From Vigna angularis (Eukaryota > Streptophyta > Magnoliopsida > Fabales > Fabaceae), in assembly GCF_016808095.1 (NCBI RefSeq), contig NC_068971.1:25688131-25752130 (forward strand): a stretch of 64,000 bases of DNA. Direction: 5' to 3'. Below the pieces are notes generated by a model, which saw only the letters and a list, made by a program, of their open reading frames with translations, made no database searches and was not told the DNA's origin. The translations under genes were made by a program, and so were the position numbers. Shown one piece after another: positions 1 through 14,581 of this stretch. Every line of letters begins with the position of its first letter. Positions within the stretch are counted from its first letter, which is position 1.

Positions 1-745
1 TTATAAATGTCGTAAGTAAAAGTATACCTGCTTTAGTATACGTATACTTATATATCCATGATTAATTTATTTCGATAACTTATTTTTATTTTATAAACTT
101 GTTGTGATTATAATCAATAAATTAATTAATATTTATGGCAAACTGGAAGTAATTAATTCGGCTGATAAATGTTAAAAATAATTAGTTATTTTGGGATGAG
201 TGTACCTCTCTTTGAAAAACTATAGAATTGTAAACACTATGTTGGGAAATTAGACGTATGCGTGTGTTTATGGTTTGTAGGATGTTACATGTAGTTACAT
301 TATTAATGGAGAAGTTGCTATTAGTTTATTATATATTTATCAAGATAGACGTTTTGGATAACTATTTAATGAATGAATTGTCTCCCCCACAACAACTTAA
401 TGCTAGTTTGGTGCAACTTAATGCTAGTTTGGTGCAAAATAAATAAATGTATAACTGCTAAAAATATCACCAAAAATACTTACTCTCTAGTATATTCATC
501 TCTTCGAGTTTTGCTAAAATTTATTTTCTATCCTTAATAGTTTATTTTCTTCTTCTTTAATTTTCATTTCTCTCATATATTTACTTCCTATCCTTAATAA
601 TTTATTATATATTTTTCCTGTTCTTTATATTATTTCTTATTACTTAAAAATGTAAACTAATTAAGTTTATTTATTTTATCCTACAGAATGTTTTCCTTAA
701 GTATCCATTAAATCTTTTCGGTCGATTCAATTTGTATTATGGATT

Positions 746-747
<2 letters not shown>
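1..747. other. AT-rich non-coding DNA
   Basis: No open frame here looks like a gene and no element ends are visible. The only structure is a perfect 21-bp tandem duplication at 394-414 and 415-435, which begins AACTTAATGC. Confidence 0.5.
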
Positions 748-789
<42 letters not shown>

Positions 790-959
790 ATATAATATAA
801 TATAATATAATATAATATAATATAATATAATATAATATAATATAATATAATATAATATAATATAATATAATATAATATAATATAATATAATATAATATAA
901 TATAATATAATATAATATAATATAATATAATATAATATAATATAATATAATATAATATA
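748..959. repeat. (TA)n followed by (TATAA)n microsatellite
   Basis: A TA dinucleotide run of about 35 bp passes into a near-perfect pentanucleotide TATAA array that continues to 959. The same array resumes at 2098 on the far side of a transposon, so it was one tract before the insertion. Confidence 0.95.
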
Positions 960-2097
960 GGTTTAATTGTTTCCTTTGTCCCCAGTTTGGTTGAATTGTG
1001 TTAAATTCATCCTCATTTTTAAAAAAGTTTCATTGTCATCCTCACGTGGTGTAAAAGTGTCAATTGAATCCAAACATAGAAAAAATTTGTGTCAAAGTAG
1101 TCATCTCCGTTAAATACACACTAACGGTGTCAATGACGTGGCATACGGCCAACGACCATCATCAATCTTCACCCCTTCGTGGCACTGACCCCTCTGCTCA
1201 TCACCCTCATCTTCTTCCTTACCTCATGGGCCTTCATCTCCAACAGGGGCCTTCATCTCCAACACCCGTGATCAGCCCCTCTCGGATTTCCACCCTTTCC
1301 GTTCTAGAATTCGTCAAATTCATCCCCATTTTTCTCACTGGATCATCCATCAACCATTCCAAGAACCAAATCCCAAACCAACCAGTAAATAAAAAGGATA
1401 GAAAAGAGAGGGAGAGGCGCCATCGGTGGCGTCGATGACGAAACGAACTCCGGCGAGAACGATGGTGATTAGCTTCGTCGACGGTAGGGTTTCGCTCGTT
1501 GCCTCAGAGGTGGTGTTCGGGGTTCGGTAACTGGCGGCGACCTTGGCCGCGTTTCGTGGCACTGGCGGTGTTCGATGGAGAAGGAAGAGAACTCGCGCCG
1601 AATCAGAGGGTGAGAAGGGCCTGAACGCTGCCTCCGGTGGCTGGACGTGCCCAAGCGGAGGCCGGTGTCGGACTGAAAGAGTTTCTCCTCTATCGCGCGG
1701 AAAGGGGGCAGGAGAGAGGACCTGACACCGTGGCTAGCCGCGATCCTGGTGGCGCTTGGGGTCGCCGATGACGTCATGGACCAGGCGGAGGGCCTCTTCG
1801 CGGTGGTCGGTTTGGTGGGGGCAGCCGTATGCGCGCAGGGAGACGATCCTTCGTCGGAGTTCCTAGCTGAAAGAATAGAGAGTCTCATGTCTTTCTCACT
1901 GGATCATCCAAATAATCAGCCACTTAACACCGTTAGTGTGTATTTAACGGAGATGACTACTTTGACACAAATTTTTTCTATGTTTGGATTCAATTGACAC
2001 TTTTACACCACGTGAGGACGACAATGAAACTTTTTTAAAAATGAGGATGAATTTGACACAATTCAACCAAACTGGGGACAAAGGAAGCAATTAAACC
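960..2097. mobile_element. Non-autonomous Mutator-like element (Pack-MULE candidate)
   Basis: The 1138-bp element begins GGTTTAATTG and ends CAATTAAACC. Its terminal inverted repeats are 171 bp each (960-1130 and 1927-2097) and differ at only a few bases, so the copy is young. The flanking 9 bp, TATAATATA, is identical on both sides. That fits the 9-bp duplication of Mutator-like elements, although the site is a simple repeat and the match is therefore less telling. There is no transposase. The interior (about 1150-1900) is much richer in GC than its surroundings and looks like captured genic sequence. Open frames in it (for example 1749-1997 and antisense 1469-1888) run into the terminal repeat and match no family I know. 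A direct repeat, TTTCTCACTGGATCATCCA, lies near both interior edges (about 1332 and 1892). Confidence 0.8.
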
Positions 2098-2243
2098 TAT
2101 AATATAATATAATATAATATAATATAATATAATATAATATAATATAATATAATATAATATAATATAATATAATATAATATAATATAATATAATATATATA
2201 ATATAATATAATATAATATAATATATATAATATAATATAATAT
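2098..2243. repeat. (TATAA)n microsatellite, continuation
   Basis: This is the right-hand part of the pentanucleotide array split by the element at 960-2097. It has two short ATATAT interruptions near its end. Confidence 0.95.
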
Positions 2244-2759
2244 GTAATTAAGTTGAAATTGTTTACAAACCATCATACAAAAACACCATAAAAAAAGTTT
2301 ATTTGTTTTTAAGTTAAAATAATTTGCATTTTATGTTAAGATAAAGATCGTCTAAATGTTATCGGTTAAGGTAAGATTGTTTAAATATATCTAATTTTGA
2401 AATTTAACAAAGCATAAATCATCTAAGATATTAAACGCAAATGTTAAACACTATATTAAAAATATCCTAAATGTTGTAGTTTACTCAAACCGACAACACC
2501 TTATAAATGATAATACACATGTTATGCTTAAACGATTAGCTTATTGCATGTATGTTGTAGTATATTTTTTGTCTATTGTGTTATACTCTCTTTTTCTATG
2601 CAAATCACATCAATACAATATCTTTATTAAAGCATTTGCATCAGAATCAGAAGAACGTTTAGAGAGGTAAAAAATTCTAGGAATCTTTCTTTCATTCTTT
2701 ATGTCTGTCTCCTCCATACATAGCACAATTTTTTCTACAAGACACAAAATAGCTTCTGA
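2244..2759. other. AT-rich DNA left of a solo LTR
   Basis: No gene is visible. The right part is presumably the upstream portion of the Copia-like LTR remnant that resumes at 5016, because the solo LTR inserted between them duplicated 5 bp of it (CCTAG). Confidence 0.4.
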
Positions 2760-2764
2760 CCTAG

Positions 2765-5010
2765 TTAAACCCCAGAAAATGGCGACGAGATCTACATTTC
2801 TAGCCAATCAATTTCTGTTTTAGAGTAAGTGTCGAATTCTTTTTCTTCTCCCGTTCGTAATTTGTTTTTAGAATAATCTTGTACTGTTGCATGTGTAATC
2901 ATGTTTCTCCTACTCATTCTTGGTTCATCTAGAGTTCTAAGGACTCTGTCCATTTTCAATTTGGTGTTTCGTAGGTTCGTATAAATATTCCTTGTGTTTC
3001 AAGTAATTGGTAGAACGTTCTTTGAGTTAGGGTTGTTTCTTGTGAGGTAAGGGAAGCTAGAATTTTTGCTTTAAGTTTGTGTTTGTATCATAAATTTTGT
3101 ATTGGTATGAATTATGGATGATTTTGGAGAAATTGGTATGATTTGGTGTATACTATGTATGTTTAATTGATGATTTTGATAGTATGATATGGAATATAAT
3201 TGGAATGGTGTGATTGTGATATTTCCACTGTTATGATTGTATGTTTGGGAGTGTTATTGTGGTTTGAAAATGATTTTAAATCATTTGGAGTAAGTAAGAG
3301 TTAATTACTTGGGTTTTAAGCTTAAAAGGTGAGGTTTTATGAGTAAGTTTGAGAAATAAGTATTGGAGTGAGAAGGAAACTGGTTTAGCATTGTTATGAG
3401 GGTATTTGGGACTTGTGACAGGTGTGTTTTGATTAAGAACTTATATGTAGCACTTAAGTGGTTCCTTGTTGAGGTTTTGAAGTGTTTTTAGTGTGAAAAA
3501 GGGGGTTTGGAGTAGTGGTATTTCGGAGTAAGAAGTGTGTACTGTTTTGGAAAGTTGAGAATTGATTAGGAGAACTATTATGACTTGCCTAGACTCTTGG
3601 TTAAGAGAAATATGAGGTAAAAAGAATTAGTAGTTGAAATGTTGAGTTTTGTATGGTTTTAGTTTCAATTTTAGGGGTTTTAACTAGTGATATTTCAAAT
3701 TTGAAGTTTTGGGTTGTAGGTGATGATTTGTAATATGTTATTGAGTCAATTAAGATTTGTCCAAATGGTTAGGTTGCAGAAATAAGGTGTAGAAGGTGAA
3801 AATATGAGTTTATGTTTTTTTGGAGTGTAAAAAATGGTGCACTAGTCTTAAGTCTAATGATCAAATGAATACTTACTTCTACTTATAAATGTGTTTTCCG
3901 ATCAATTCTAATGTTTAGAGAACCCTTTTGATCAATAGAACAAGTCTCAAGTGCATCAAAAGTCAATTTTGAAGTGTTTTGTGTGCTGTCATGGCGCCCA
4001 AGCGCCCCCTGAGCCTCCTGAGCGCCCTTGGGCACCTTTGAGCGCCACTACACCAGTTTTCGAAGGTTTCCAAGGTTTTGGATGTCCGTTTTGGATATTC
4101 TTTAAGTCATTTTTGGGGTTGTGGACCCTTCTGGAACCGTTGGTGAGGGTTTAAAAGTTATTTTCCTTACCTAAATATGAGTATCAAGATGTCATGAAGA
4201 AATTGTGTTATTGTGTGATTTCTAATGACTTGTATGAGTGTTTCTATTTCTTTAATGTATGATCAGTAGTCTTAGGTATTGGTGTACTATGTGAATATGA
4301 ATTGATATAAATGGTTTCAAAGGTATGGAAGAGAGTTCCAACGAGGAACTTCTTAGTGGTGGTTTCAAGTATCATTAATATGAATGTAGGGAACTCAGTC
4401 TTGGGAGTTATCCTAACACTTTAATGGTCTTTCATTCTCAAGTAAAAAAGATTGACACATGTGGTGAAAGTAGCAGGAGGTCTTAGTCTTAGGTGCTTCT
4501 AGTATGATCTAGGGCGTGGAACAGACTAATTTTGTGAGTGTGGTAGGGTGAAATCCATTGGCAATGACTTTGCAAAGCAGTAGAATTCACCAGAAGTGCA
4601 CAACCCGCCATAACTCGACATTCATTCTAAGTCCGGACAGTTCAGTTAAAGTTTGGTCATGTTAAAGTGTTTGGTTGGTTAAATTGTGTTATATGTATCA
4701 CGTGTAGAATGTTTAAAATATTTAAGTATATTATGAAATATTTTGTATCACTAGCTTACCCTTGATTTTGTGTTTTGTCTGTCTGTGTGTTGTTTTCTCT
4801 TTTGCAATAATCACCTTAACTAGTGTGAGCTTAAGAAAGGGAGGTCTTTTCAGTTGATTCAGTAGTTGGTTAAGAGAGAAGCAACATGATAGATAATTTT
4901 TTCTCTTCAAGGATAGAATTTTATGTTCTATTAGTCTCAGGTTCCTTGTAAGTTATCATGTATGTACGTTTTATTTTAGTAGTTTTACACTATTAAAATA
5001 GGATATTACA
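2765..5010 (+). mobile_element. Solo LTR, large legume retrotransposon family
   Basis: This 2246-bp LTR is bounded by the 5-bp target duplication CCTAG (2760-2764 and 5011-5015). It starts TTAAACCCCAG, apparently a decayed TGTAAAACCCCAG, and ends GGATATTACA. It shares a conserved block (about 4540-4650, with GTGTGGTAGGGTGAAA and CTAAGTCCGGACAG) with the LTRs at 11138-13494 and 48696-59231. A GAGCGCC-rich inverted-repeat segment lies at about 3995-4053. No internal region or second LTR is present, so recombination between LTRs has probably removed the rest of the element. Short open frames in it are not genes. Confidence 0.85.
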
Positions 5011-5015
5011 CCTAG

Positions 5016-5560
5016 TACAAAAGACTACATCTCTTAGTAACAAATCTTTTTCAAAGAAGCCTATATAAAAAGGAACGCGTGAAGAGAAGAACTAAGAATT
5101 ATCTTTGCATGCTCTCTTGTTGTTGTTTTCTAAAGCTTACATTATCTAACGCTTGTTTTCTGAAAAAGAAAAGTTTTTTACAAGTTTTCAGAATCTCTTT
5201 ATATTGATTTCAAATCTTCTTTACTAAAGTTACATATTTCGTTCTTGTAACCTATAAAACACTTTTGTTTTCTTTCAGAAATGAAGTAAAATACTTATAA
5301 GTTTAACTTAGTTGAGTTAAACCTTCTAGTCAGTTAGACTATTTCTTACCAGGAGTGGTTATTTGTCTTAATCAATTAGGTTAGTTGTATACTAAGAGTC
5401 ATTAAACTCGTTGTAATACTTTATAATTAGTGAAATCTTTAAGAGCAAATAAAGAAAAACTAAGCATAGTTTAATTTGGAGCTAACCAGTATAAAAATAA
5501 ATGTGCATTATTGTTTTTTAAAGATTTCTTCTAAAAATTATTTTAAATATTTAAGTGTTT
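5016..5560 (+). mobile_element. Copia-like LTR remnant
   Basis: It has a TATA-like CCTATATAAAAAGG near 5060, a pyrimidine-rich transcribed-looking stretch, the phrase ACCAGGAGTGG and an AACCAGTATAAAAATA end. The same order of features recurs at 36421-36952 plus 38461-38540. I recognise this layout from Copia LTRs of legumes. The ends are not defined and no coding region is attached. Confidence 0.45.
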
Positions 5561-6524
5561 AATAATTATTGTAGACCGTCGAACTCTTCCAAGAGAAAAT
5601 AAACAGTGTTTTGAAAATTATTTAAAACTCAATTCAAAGTTCCAATTTTAAGTTTCCCTGTATTACATTTTAATCATCAAATTTTCTTCGAAAACAATAT
5701 GTTAAATTTCTCAACGAAAATAAGCCGTGTATAAAAAGATATAAACATTGATCAACAATCTTTAAAAAAAAAAAAACTAAAACTTTTCTTAAGAATAACA
5801 CAACAAGCTTCATTATTGCTTGGGTTTTACAATAATTTCTCTTTGAAAGATTAGAAGATCCAAATTGTCCCATATTCTTTCATTTTTATCGTTTTGGTGT
5901 GGGGTCTAGTGAGTAGAGTCAAATTATGAATTGTCTTTTCAGTTTCTGATATATATAATTATAACAAGCCAAGATCCAATGGTTTTACGTAATCCAATTT
6001 CTATATAATATAATGAAATGATTAGAATACCTTAGCATCCATGATCTTTGCAGCATGCCCCACAAATGCACTGCACAAACGTACACACCAACAAAAGCCA
6101 TAATAGTATAGTAACAATAAACTTTTATAAATTGCTAGTAATTATCATATGAACACATTATATTTAGTTTCGTTAATATTTCCATAATCTTGATTGCGTC
6201 ATGATTCACAAAATTTTAGTTTGTGTATGATTGGGGGTTTGAGAATACATTATCATAAGTAGCATAGCCAAAGTGTTTTGAAGTTTTATATCACTCATCT
6301 CTTGGAATATTAACATATATTTATTAAACAACTTCATCTCATATATGTTATTTATTAAAATAATATCACAATTATTTTCTTCTAATTAGTGCATTTGTTA
6401 AAGGAAGTTTGACCCTATGATAAGTTTCAAAGCGAAATGCAACAAAAGATCCCTAAATTATTTTTTAACCTAAGAGTGGTGGTTGAATGCATGGACCATT
6501 TGACAGATATGCGCATGTGTTGTT

Positions 6525-6527
<3 letters not shown>
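5561..6527. other. AT-rich intergenic DNA
   Basis: I see no gene, element end or RNA gene here. The antisense frame at 5670-5873 has low-complexity composition and no recognisable domain. Confidence 0.4.

Positions 6528-6606
<79 letters not shown>
6528..6606. repeat. (AT)n microsatellite
   Basis: An uninterrupted AT dinucleotide tract of about 79 bp. The Tyr-Ile polypeptides predicted across it on both strands are artefacts. Confidence 0.97.
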
Positions 6607-8159
<1,553 letters not shown>

Positions 8160-8201
8160 CGATGTGTGAGATGTGTGTTGGGACTTCATGTAAGAAAGAT
8201 G

Positions 8202-8321
8202 TGTTAGAAGTCTTACATTAACTAAAAATAATACCAATTTAAAATATATAAATGAATTCAAACCTCACCTTATAAATTGATTATGTGAATTGAATTAGGT
8301 TTAAAATTAACTTCTTAACCA
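8202..8321 (+). repeat. Short interspersed repeat, possible solo TRIM LTR
   Basis: The segment starts TGTTAGAAGTC and ends AACTTCTTAAC, so its termini are short inverted repeats. Its interior has the phrase CAAACCTCACCTTATAA. From general knowledge this resembles a very common short repeat of legume genomes, much decayed. I cannot tell a solo miniature LTR from a SINE-like unit by reading alone. Confidence 0.4.
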
Positions 8322-9251
8322 TGTTAATAATTGTTTTAATTATTAAATAATTAAAATATATTTTATAAATATATCTTTGTTTACAAAATTTATTATTATT
8401 TTTCATATTTTATCGCAATACTTTTAATTTTCTGGATGTTTGATCGATGGTGGAATATATAACCTCATGTTAAACACGTTGTAATAAAATTTAAAAAGTA
8501 AAACCACGTCAAAGTCATGCTATTTTGTATAAAATTTAATAAAATAATGTTATTTTGATTTTACTTAAAATTATTTTGATAATATGTTCAAAACTATGAA
8601 ACAAGAAAGTGAAGGACAACTTTCAAGAAATAAATAATAAATGAATGATTACGTTTTTCTTGAAAAATAACTCTATTTTTCTACCACAATTTTTATTAAT
8701 AGGAAAATGAATGTGTTTATATTTAAAAATATTATACATTTTTCTTTTCTTAAACACTTTGAGTATTGTATGAAAACATTTATGAGAAAATATAATATTT
8801 ATCGAAATATTGGTCCTTGTGGTGGATGTGGGCTACACTTTGCTGTGTCTCGTTGAAAGTTTCATTTCTCTTTCCTTCCCTCAATAATTCCAACCACCTT
8901 GGTTGGCTATGATTGTGACATTTAATTTGCTTTTATTTCTTAATAAAATTACTATTAATTAATCTAAAGTCTCTGCATAGTACATTATTTGGTTGCACTG
9001 AAGTAGCATTGAAATGAATTATAGTTAACTAGAAAGAAACAAAATATTCAAGATAAAGAAAAGTTTTAAATGCTAAAAGGCAATATAAATTCAAATCAGT
9101 AGATTAGATATATAATTGGTGAATTATATTCCAACTTGGTCAAACTTCTATTAATTATTTTAAAAATTTCTTATAAATATCTATACACTATTTTATCAAT
9201 TATTATATTTATTTATATTCAATTATAAAATTATTTTTTATTTATACAGTT

Positions 9252-9294
<43 letters not shown>

Positions 9295-11044
9295 GTTTTA
9301 TGGAGATTTAAACTTGAATATTTTTAATATATTTAGTTTAAATCTTTAGAAGTACTTTGAATGTTTAAAATTTATAAAATAATGTATTTTTCTGTTATAA
9401 AATTCTGATATTATATTATATTTATTTCATATCTTTTTATGATTATTTAATTATTACTATTATATCAATATTACTTTGACTTAAATATCATTATATTTTG
9501 GATCAGTGTCCCCGTTATTTAATAATTATTTTAAAAGTGATGTCTAAGATGATGGAAACATGAGGTATTAATTTTAAAATAATTATTAAAAATTATTATT
9601 TGTTAACTATACAGAAATCCATGGTTAAAGTATTATAAATAAATTATTGCAGTATAACTTTACGAATATAAGCTTACTTTATCATATGCTATTATATTAG
9701 TTTTGATTTATATGTTTTGCTTTAAAATGTGTTTGAAAAAGTTATTATTGGTTGGAAAATGTTTAACCCTAAATTCTAAAATGGAACTTCCCTTGACTAT
9801 GTGAAGTTAAGTTGACTTGGAAAGCTACAAGAAGAAGAATATAGAGTGTGTGATGTGAATCCATTCAATATAGTAACAGAAAATGCCGTAACAGAGGAAT
9901 ATTTTATTTTACTTTGACTTTCAGGTCTCAATGTTCTTAGATTTCAATGTTTTCACATCATGCAATGATTTATTTTTTTAAAATAAATATTCTTGAGTAG
10001 CTTATAAATTAAAATTTTTTTAAATTTGAAAGTTAAAAAGGGTTTTATATTTTTCACTTTTCCGTAAAAAATGTTCACTTATTCTGATCCTCTCTATCAT
10101 TCTTTTCAACCTATTATAAAAAGAATATCATACATACTGTTATTATTATTCAATAATGGAATTATAATTATTATTAATATTGTTTTCAATTTTAAAGTTT
10201 GGTCATTTTGTTGTGAGAGTATTTAAGAAAGATGTTTATCAATTATATGAAAGATAACAAAAATAACAATTCTAATCAAAACTTAAATAAAATATTTCCT
10301 ATATAAATAATATGTAAAAATAATGAGATGCAATAAAACTGAGAAAAGAGAAATAAGTAGAAATTAATTCTTTTTAACATGGAAACATTTTGAAAAAAAA
10401 ACTCAGAAATCCAGTTTAATAAAAACTTTTATTAACAATAATTAATGGTTACATCACAAATTTTTTTATAACTTTCAATTATTAATTGAAAAGTAGTGTT
10501 TTCATCAACAATACATACTTAATTAAACAATAAGAAACTCAATATAAGATGTGGTACGAAACCTCTTCTCCAATTTGATTTTCGTGTATAAACTTTGCAT
10601 AGCATACACTAGTTGTTATTTTCTTCTTCTTCACTCTCTTAGTGGTTTTTTCTTTTTCTTTCTTTTGCGTTAGAGACACTCAAAATCTATGTTTTTTTTA
10701 TCTTTATCTTGTTGCATTATTTTAAATTGCCTAATGGGTAGGAAATTCATAAAGAAAAATATCTTATTTTTTCTTTTTCTTAACTAAGTTGGTATGAGCC
10801 TAATAAATTGATGACCCACATGAAAAATCACTCACTCACCAATTAATTACCATCATAACTAACCAAACTGACTTTCTTCATACATATAACAAATTTTCTT
10901 GTAGGTACGACATCATATTTGATCCGTTCTCATCTATATGAATTTTCTCTAATGATAATTGCTTAATCTTTATTGCATTCTATATCCAATGATATCAAAC
11001 TTCAACTCAACTTTTTCATTTTTACTCAACGTGGAACATAGATT
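8322..11044. other. AT-rich intergenic DNA
   Basis: No gene is supported. It contains an (AT)n tract at 9254-9291. The rest is AT-rich sequence with no open frame of 60 codons or more that resembles a protein. Confidence 0.4.
9254..9291. repeat. (AT)n microsatellite
   Basis: A short perfect AT tract of about 38 bp. Confidence 0.95.
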
Positions 11045-13615
11045 CATTCTTGGATAACCCAACAATTTCCTCCTCAAGTGTGAGTCTATGCCTCACATTG
11101 AATAAAAATAATAAAGTTGGGCATCATATAAATGTCATGTAACATCCCATTTTAATATTATAAAAACTACTATAAAACGTTACATATATGATAATATAAA
11201 TTTAAGGTAAAGCAAACATACCACAAAGGAGAGATATACACATGTTGAACCATCTAACTACACATCTACTTCACCCTCACCTCTTACTAGAGTAACTAAA
11301 AAGACATCTTTTTAAACTCACACCATTTAGGTGATCATTGTAAAAGAGAAGACAAACACGCAATAGACAATACAAAATCAAGGGTAAGCTAGTGATACAA
11401 AACAAATCAATATATACATTAATATTTCACACATCTTAAACATGCCAAGACCTAGACTGTACTATCCGGATTTAGTATAAATGTCGAGTTATGGCGAGTC
11501 GTGCACTTGTGATAGTCTCTACTGCTCTGCAGAACCATTGTCAAGGGGTTTCACCCTACCACACTCACAAAGTTAGTTTATACCGCTTTTTAGGCCATAA
11601 TAGAAGTACGTAAACTAAGACCTCATGCTACTCATGCTACTCTCATCATATGTATCACTCCTCTCTAATTAAGAATGAATGATCATTAGAGTTTCAGGAT
11701 GACCCCTAAGACTGATATCCCTGCATTCATACCAACACTACAGGACACCACCGGGTAACCTCTCCACAAGGGTCATGAAATTATGTCCATAAATCATTCA
11801 CATGATCAACAACATACCCATCATCACCATATATATCCAACATAATCATATACATATATTTTAGATAAACATGGTAAGTAATCACTTGAAATCATTCCAT
11901 ATACATCAATACACAAGAACTAGTCCAAGAAGAACCACTAAACAACACACCCTTTAAACTCATACTTATAGAATTGGCTGCCCTAGAAAGTAGTGCTCAG
12001 CACTATAGACACTGGAAAGTGGCGCTCAGTCACAGAAACCTGGAACTTAGCCCCAACGACATTGGAATGAGGTGCTTAGGGGCCTAGAAAGAGGTGTTCA
12101 ACGCCATATCAGTTGACAACACATTGTGTTTGTGGACTTTGATGCACTTGAGACTTGTTCTAATGATCAAATGAATTCCTTAAACCCTATAATTGATGTA
12201 AAATCACATTTAGAATTAAAATAGAATACCTCTTTGATCATTAGACTCGAAATTAAGTGCATTAAGTCCTTTTGACAGCTCCAAAAGTGCCCAAACTCAA
12301 ATCTACCCTTTCTAACTTAAAAATCTGTAAACTAAAGGTATGAACAAGTTTGAATGGACTCAATCACATACTCCAACACCTCATTTTCATCACAGGCTCT
12401 ATACTTTAAGTTTTCATTAGCTAGAACCTCAAATTTGGACTATAATGTGACAAAAATGACAACTTAAGAACTCGGTATCAGATCCACCACAGATTTGGCC
12501 TAATTCAACACTTAAACAAGTCCTAAATGACTTAATAGCTGACCCTAAACTATTGTTTTCTCATTTAACCATTATCTCAAAAACTCAACTGTCAAAACCC
12601 CTAAATTTCACCTAGAAACAACCCAAAATACCATAAATTAGCTACTACCTATTTCTAGATCATATTCTATCTAGTTCACAACTCAAACATGTCTTAAATT
12701 GGCTTAAAACCCACTTCCAATTCCAATTTCCCCTCCTTAATCCTTCACCTAGGATTTCATATACCAAAACCTCCTTTAAAATCAAAATGACTAACAATTC
12801 AACTCATATTTTGTTTCCTTCATGCTATATCAATTTCATACCATCAACCAAACACAAAACCATAATCATATTTAATCTTATTCATCCAACCAATTCCAAT
12901 ATCAAAATTAACATACATTCAATCTTTCATATTATTAACTACCAAAGCATACTTTGCAACTTAAATTAAAAGAAAACACTAATTTCACTTACCTTTCGTC
13001 GAAGCTACTAAACTCTAAGAATGCTAAAACTCTTGCTTCAGACTCAAGGAACTCTAGAAATGCCTATAAATCACCAAATCATGATCGAAGTGAGTCCTTA
13101 AGATCACAGATTGACAAAGAACCAAGAATAGAGTATAAATGACAGATGCGAAGGGGTTCCTAAGCATGATCATAAATAGAGAACAAAAGGAAAAAGAGTT
13201 AAAAACTTACTTGCTCTAAACCAAGAACTGATCGATTAGAAATGGAGATCACTTAGTTGTGATCTCATCGGAACTTCCTAATCGTCAAACAAATGATCGA
13301 GGAGTGAGATTTCTTAAAGAGAAGGGAGAGAGAACTAAGAGGAATAATTTTAGATAGATAGGTTATGTTTTAAGTAATGAGACGAATTTAAGAAATTTTA
13401 TTTATATTAGTGAATTATTTAAATTTTAAAATATTCCGTTTCATTATTTTAAAACACCTATCAAAACTAATACTCTGTTTTCTAGGTTCTCACATGTCAT
13501 AAACCCATTACCTTAAGATTTTTTGTTATAAGTGGTGGTAATCCTTTATGTAGGGTGGTTTCATGTCTTATTGGTGTTGAATCTAGTTATACTCCCTTAA
13601 AAGACTCATAAGTGC
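11045..13615 (+). mobile_element. TRIM-like LTR fragment split by a solo LTR
   Basis: The left part (about 11045-11137, with CAAGTGTGAGTCTATGCC and GGGCATCATATAA) and the right part (about 13500-13615, with ATAAACCCATTACC and TTATTGGTGTTGAATC) join into a sequence that closely parallels the TRIM LTR at about 13665-13846. The intervening 2.36 kb is a later solo LTR insertion flanked by TGTCA. Confidence 0.6.
11138..13494 (-). mobile_element. Solo LTR, minus orientation
   Basis: On the plus strand this 2357-bp LTR begins TGTAACATCCC and ends GGTTCTCACA, so it reads TGTGAGAACC to GGGATGTTACA on the minus strand. The 5-bp target duplication TGTCA is exact (11133-11137 and 13495-13499). It contains the reverse complement of the conserved block also found at 4540-4650 and 58765-58875. 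A set of short inverted repeats (for example GTGCTCAGCAC and GTGGCGCTCAG) lies at about 11992-12105. No internal region remains. Open frames at 12787-13142 are incidental. Confidence 0.88.
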
Positions 13616-13625
13616 CATCACTGAT

Positions 13626-14166
13626 TGTTGGGTTATCAAGTGTGAGTTTAAATCCACGTTGGATTGTTAGGTTATCCAAGTGTGAGTCTATGTTTCACAT
13701 TGAGTAAACATGAGAAAGTGAGCATCATATAAGGAAGAAGACCAATAAACTCATTACTTTAATTTTTTAGGTTGAAGTGGTGTCAATCCCATATATGAGA
13801 TAAACTCATGTCTCATTGGTGTTGTATCTCTTCGAAATACCCATCATTGGTATTAGAGCATATGGTTAGTGTTGGTGATTCACTTAGAAAAATCTATGTA
13901 TCGAAAGTCTTCTTGAAAGACGATCAGGCAAGTGTGTCACGTTATGTGAACGATTACAACTATGGAGTAGTCATGATTAACTCAAGGAGAAAGTTCCAAT
14001 GTGAAGAGACTCACATTTGAGGGAGAGATAGTTAGTTATCTAAGTATGAATCTAAGTAACACATTGAGTAAAAATGAGAAAATTGAACACCATATAAGGA
14101 TAAAGATCTATCAATCTCTTATGTATGGTTAGACTCACTTCTCCTTGATGTTATATCTCTTCAATG
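13626..14166 (+). mobile_element. TRIM (terminal-repeat retrotransposon in miniature)
   Basis: Two related LTRs of about 140-220 bp flank a tiny interior. LTR 1 runs from 13626 (or 13665, because its first 39 bp are tandemly duplicated) to 13846. LTR 2 runs from about 14029 to 14166. Directly after LTR 1 is TGGTATTAGAGC (13848-13859), a primer binding site close to the initiator methionine tRNA type. Directly before LTR 2 is the purine run TTGAGGGAGAGA (14017-14028), a polypurine tract. The interior is about 180 bp and encodes no protein, which defines the TRIM class. The open frame at 13808-14020 crosses the LTR boundary and is not a gene. Confidence 0.7.
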
Positions 14167-14578
14167 GTCTTTTCTTGAAAAAATGATTTGTCATAATGAT
14201 ATATATTTTATATAGGAATGTTATTTCATGAAAGCTTTTGAGTTTGTCTTTTTTGAAAGTGTAAACATAGGTTATCAAATAATGTTGTGTTGTGAATAGT
14301 TTGATTTGCGAATATTTATGACCAGGTTTATTATTTGAGTTTAATTTAAGTTTGAAAGTTTTGGTTATGTTAATTTATGGGTTTAATGATAATTTAATTA
14401 TATATGTGAGCAATTTAAGAATGTAGTAATGTTTTGAATTATTCAAAAGTGCATAATTTTATTTGATGGGTCAAAGATTGATTGAAGTTGTTTTTGAATG
14501 GAATGTGATTGATTTGTTATATTTTTTAAGTGAAAATTTAATCTAGCCTCTGTCTTATTTTCGTTCAAGTGAAAATAA
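14167..14578. other. AT-rich spacer
   Basis: No gene or element end seen between the TRIM and the CACTA element. Confidence 0.4.
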
Positions 14579-14581
14579 TAT

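Noticed and set aside
1469..1888. 139-codon antisense frame in Mutator-like element 1
   Set aside because: High-GC chance frame with overlapping frames on both strands. It may be captured exon sequence but is not a functional gene by anything I can see.
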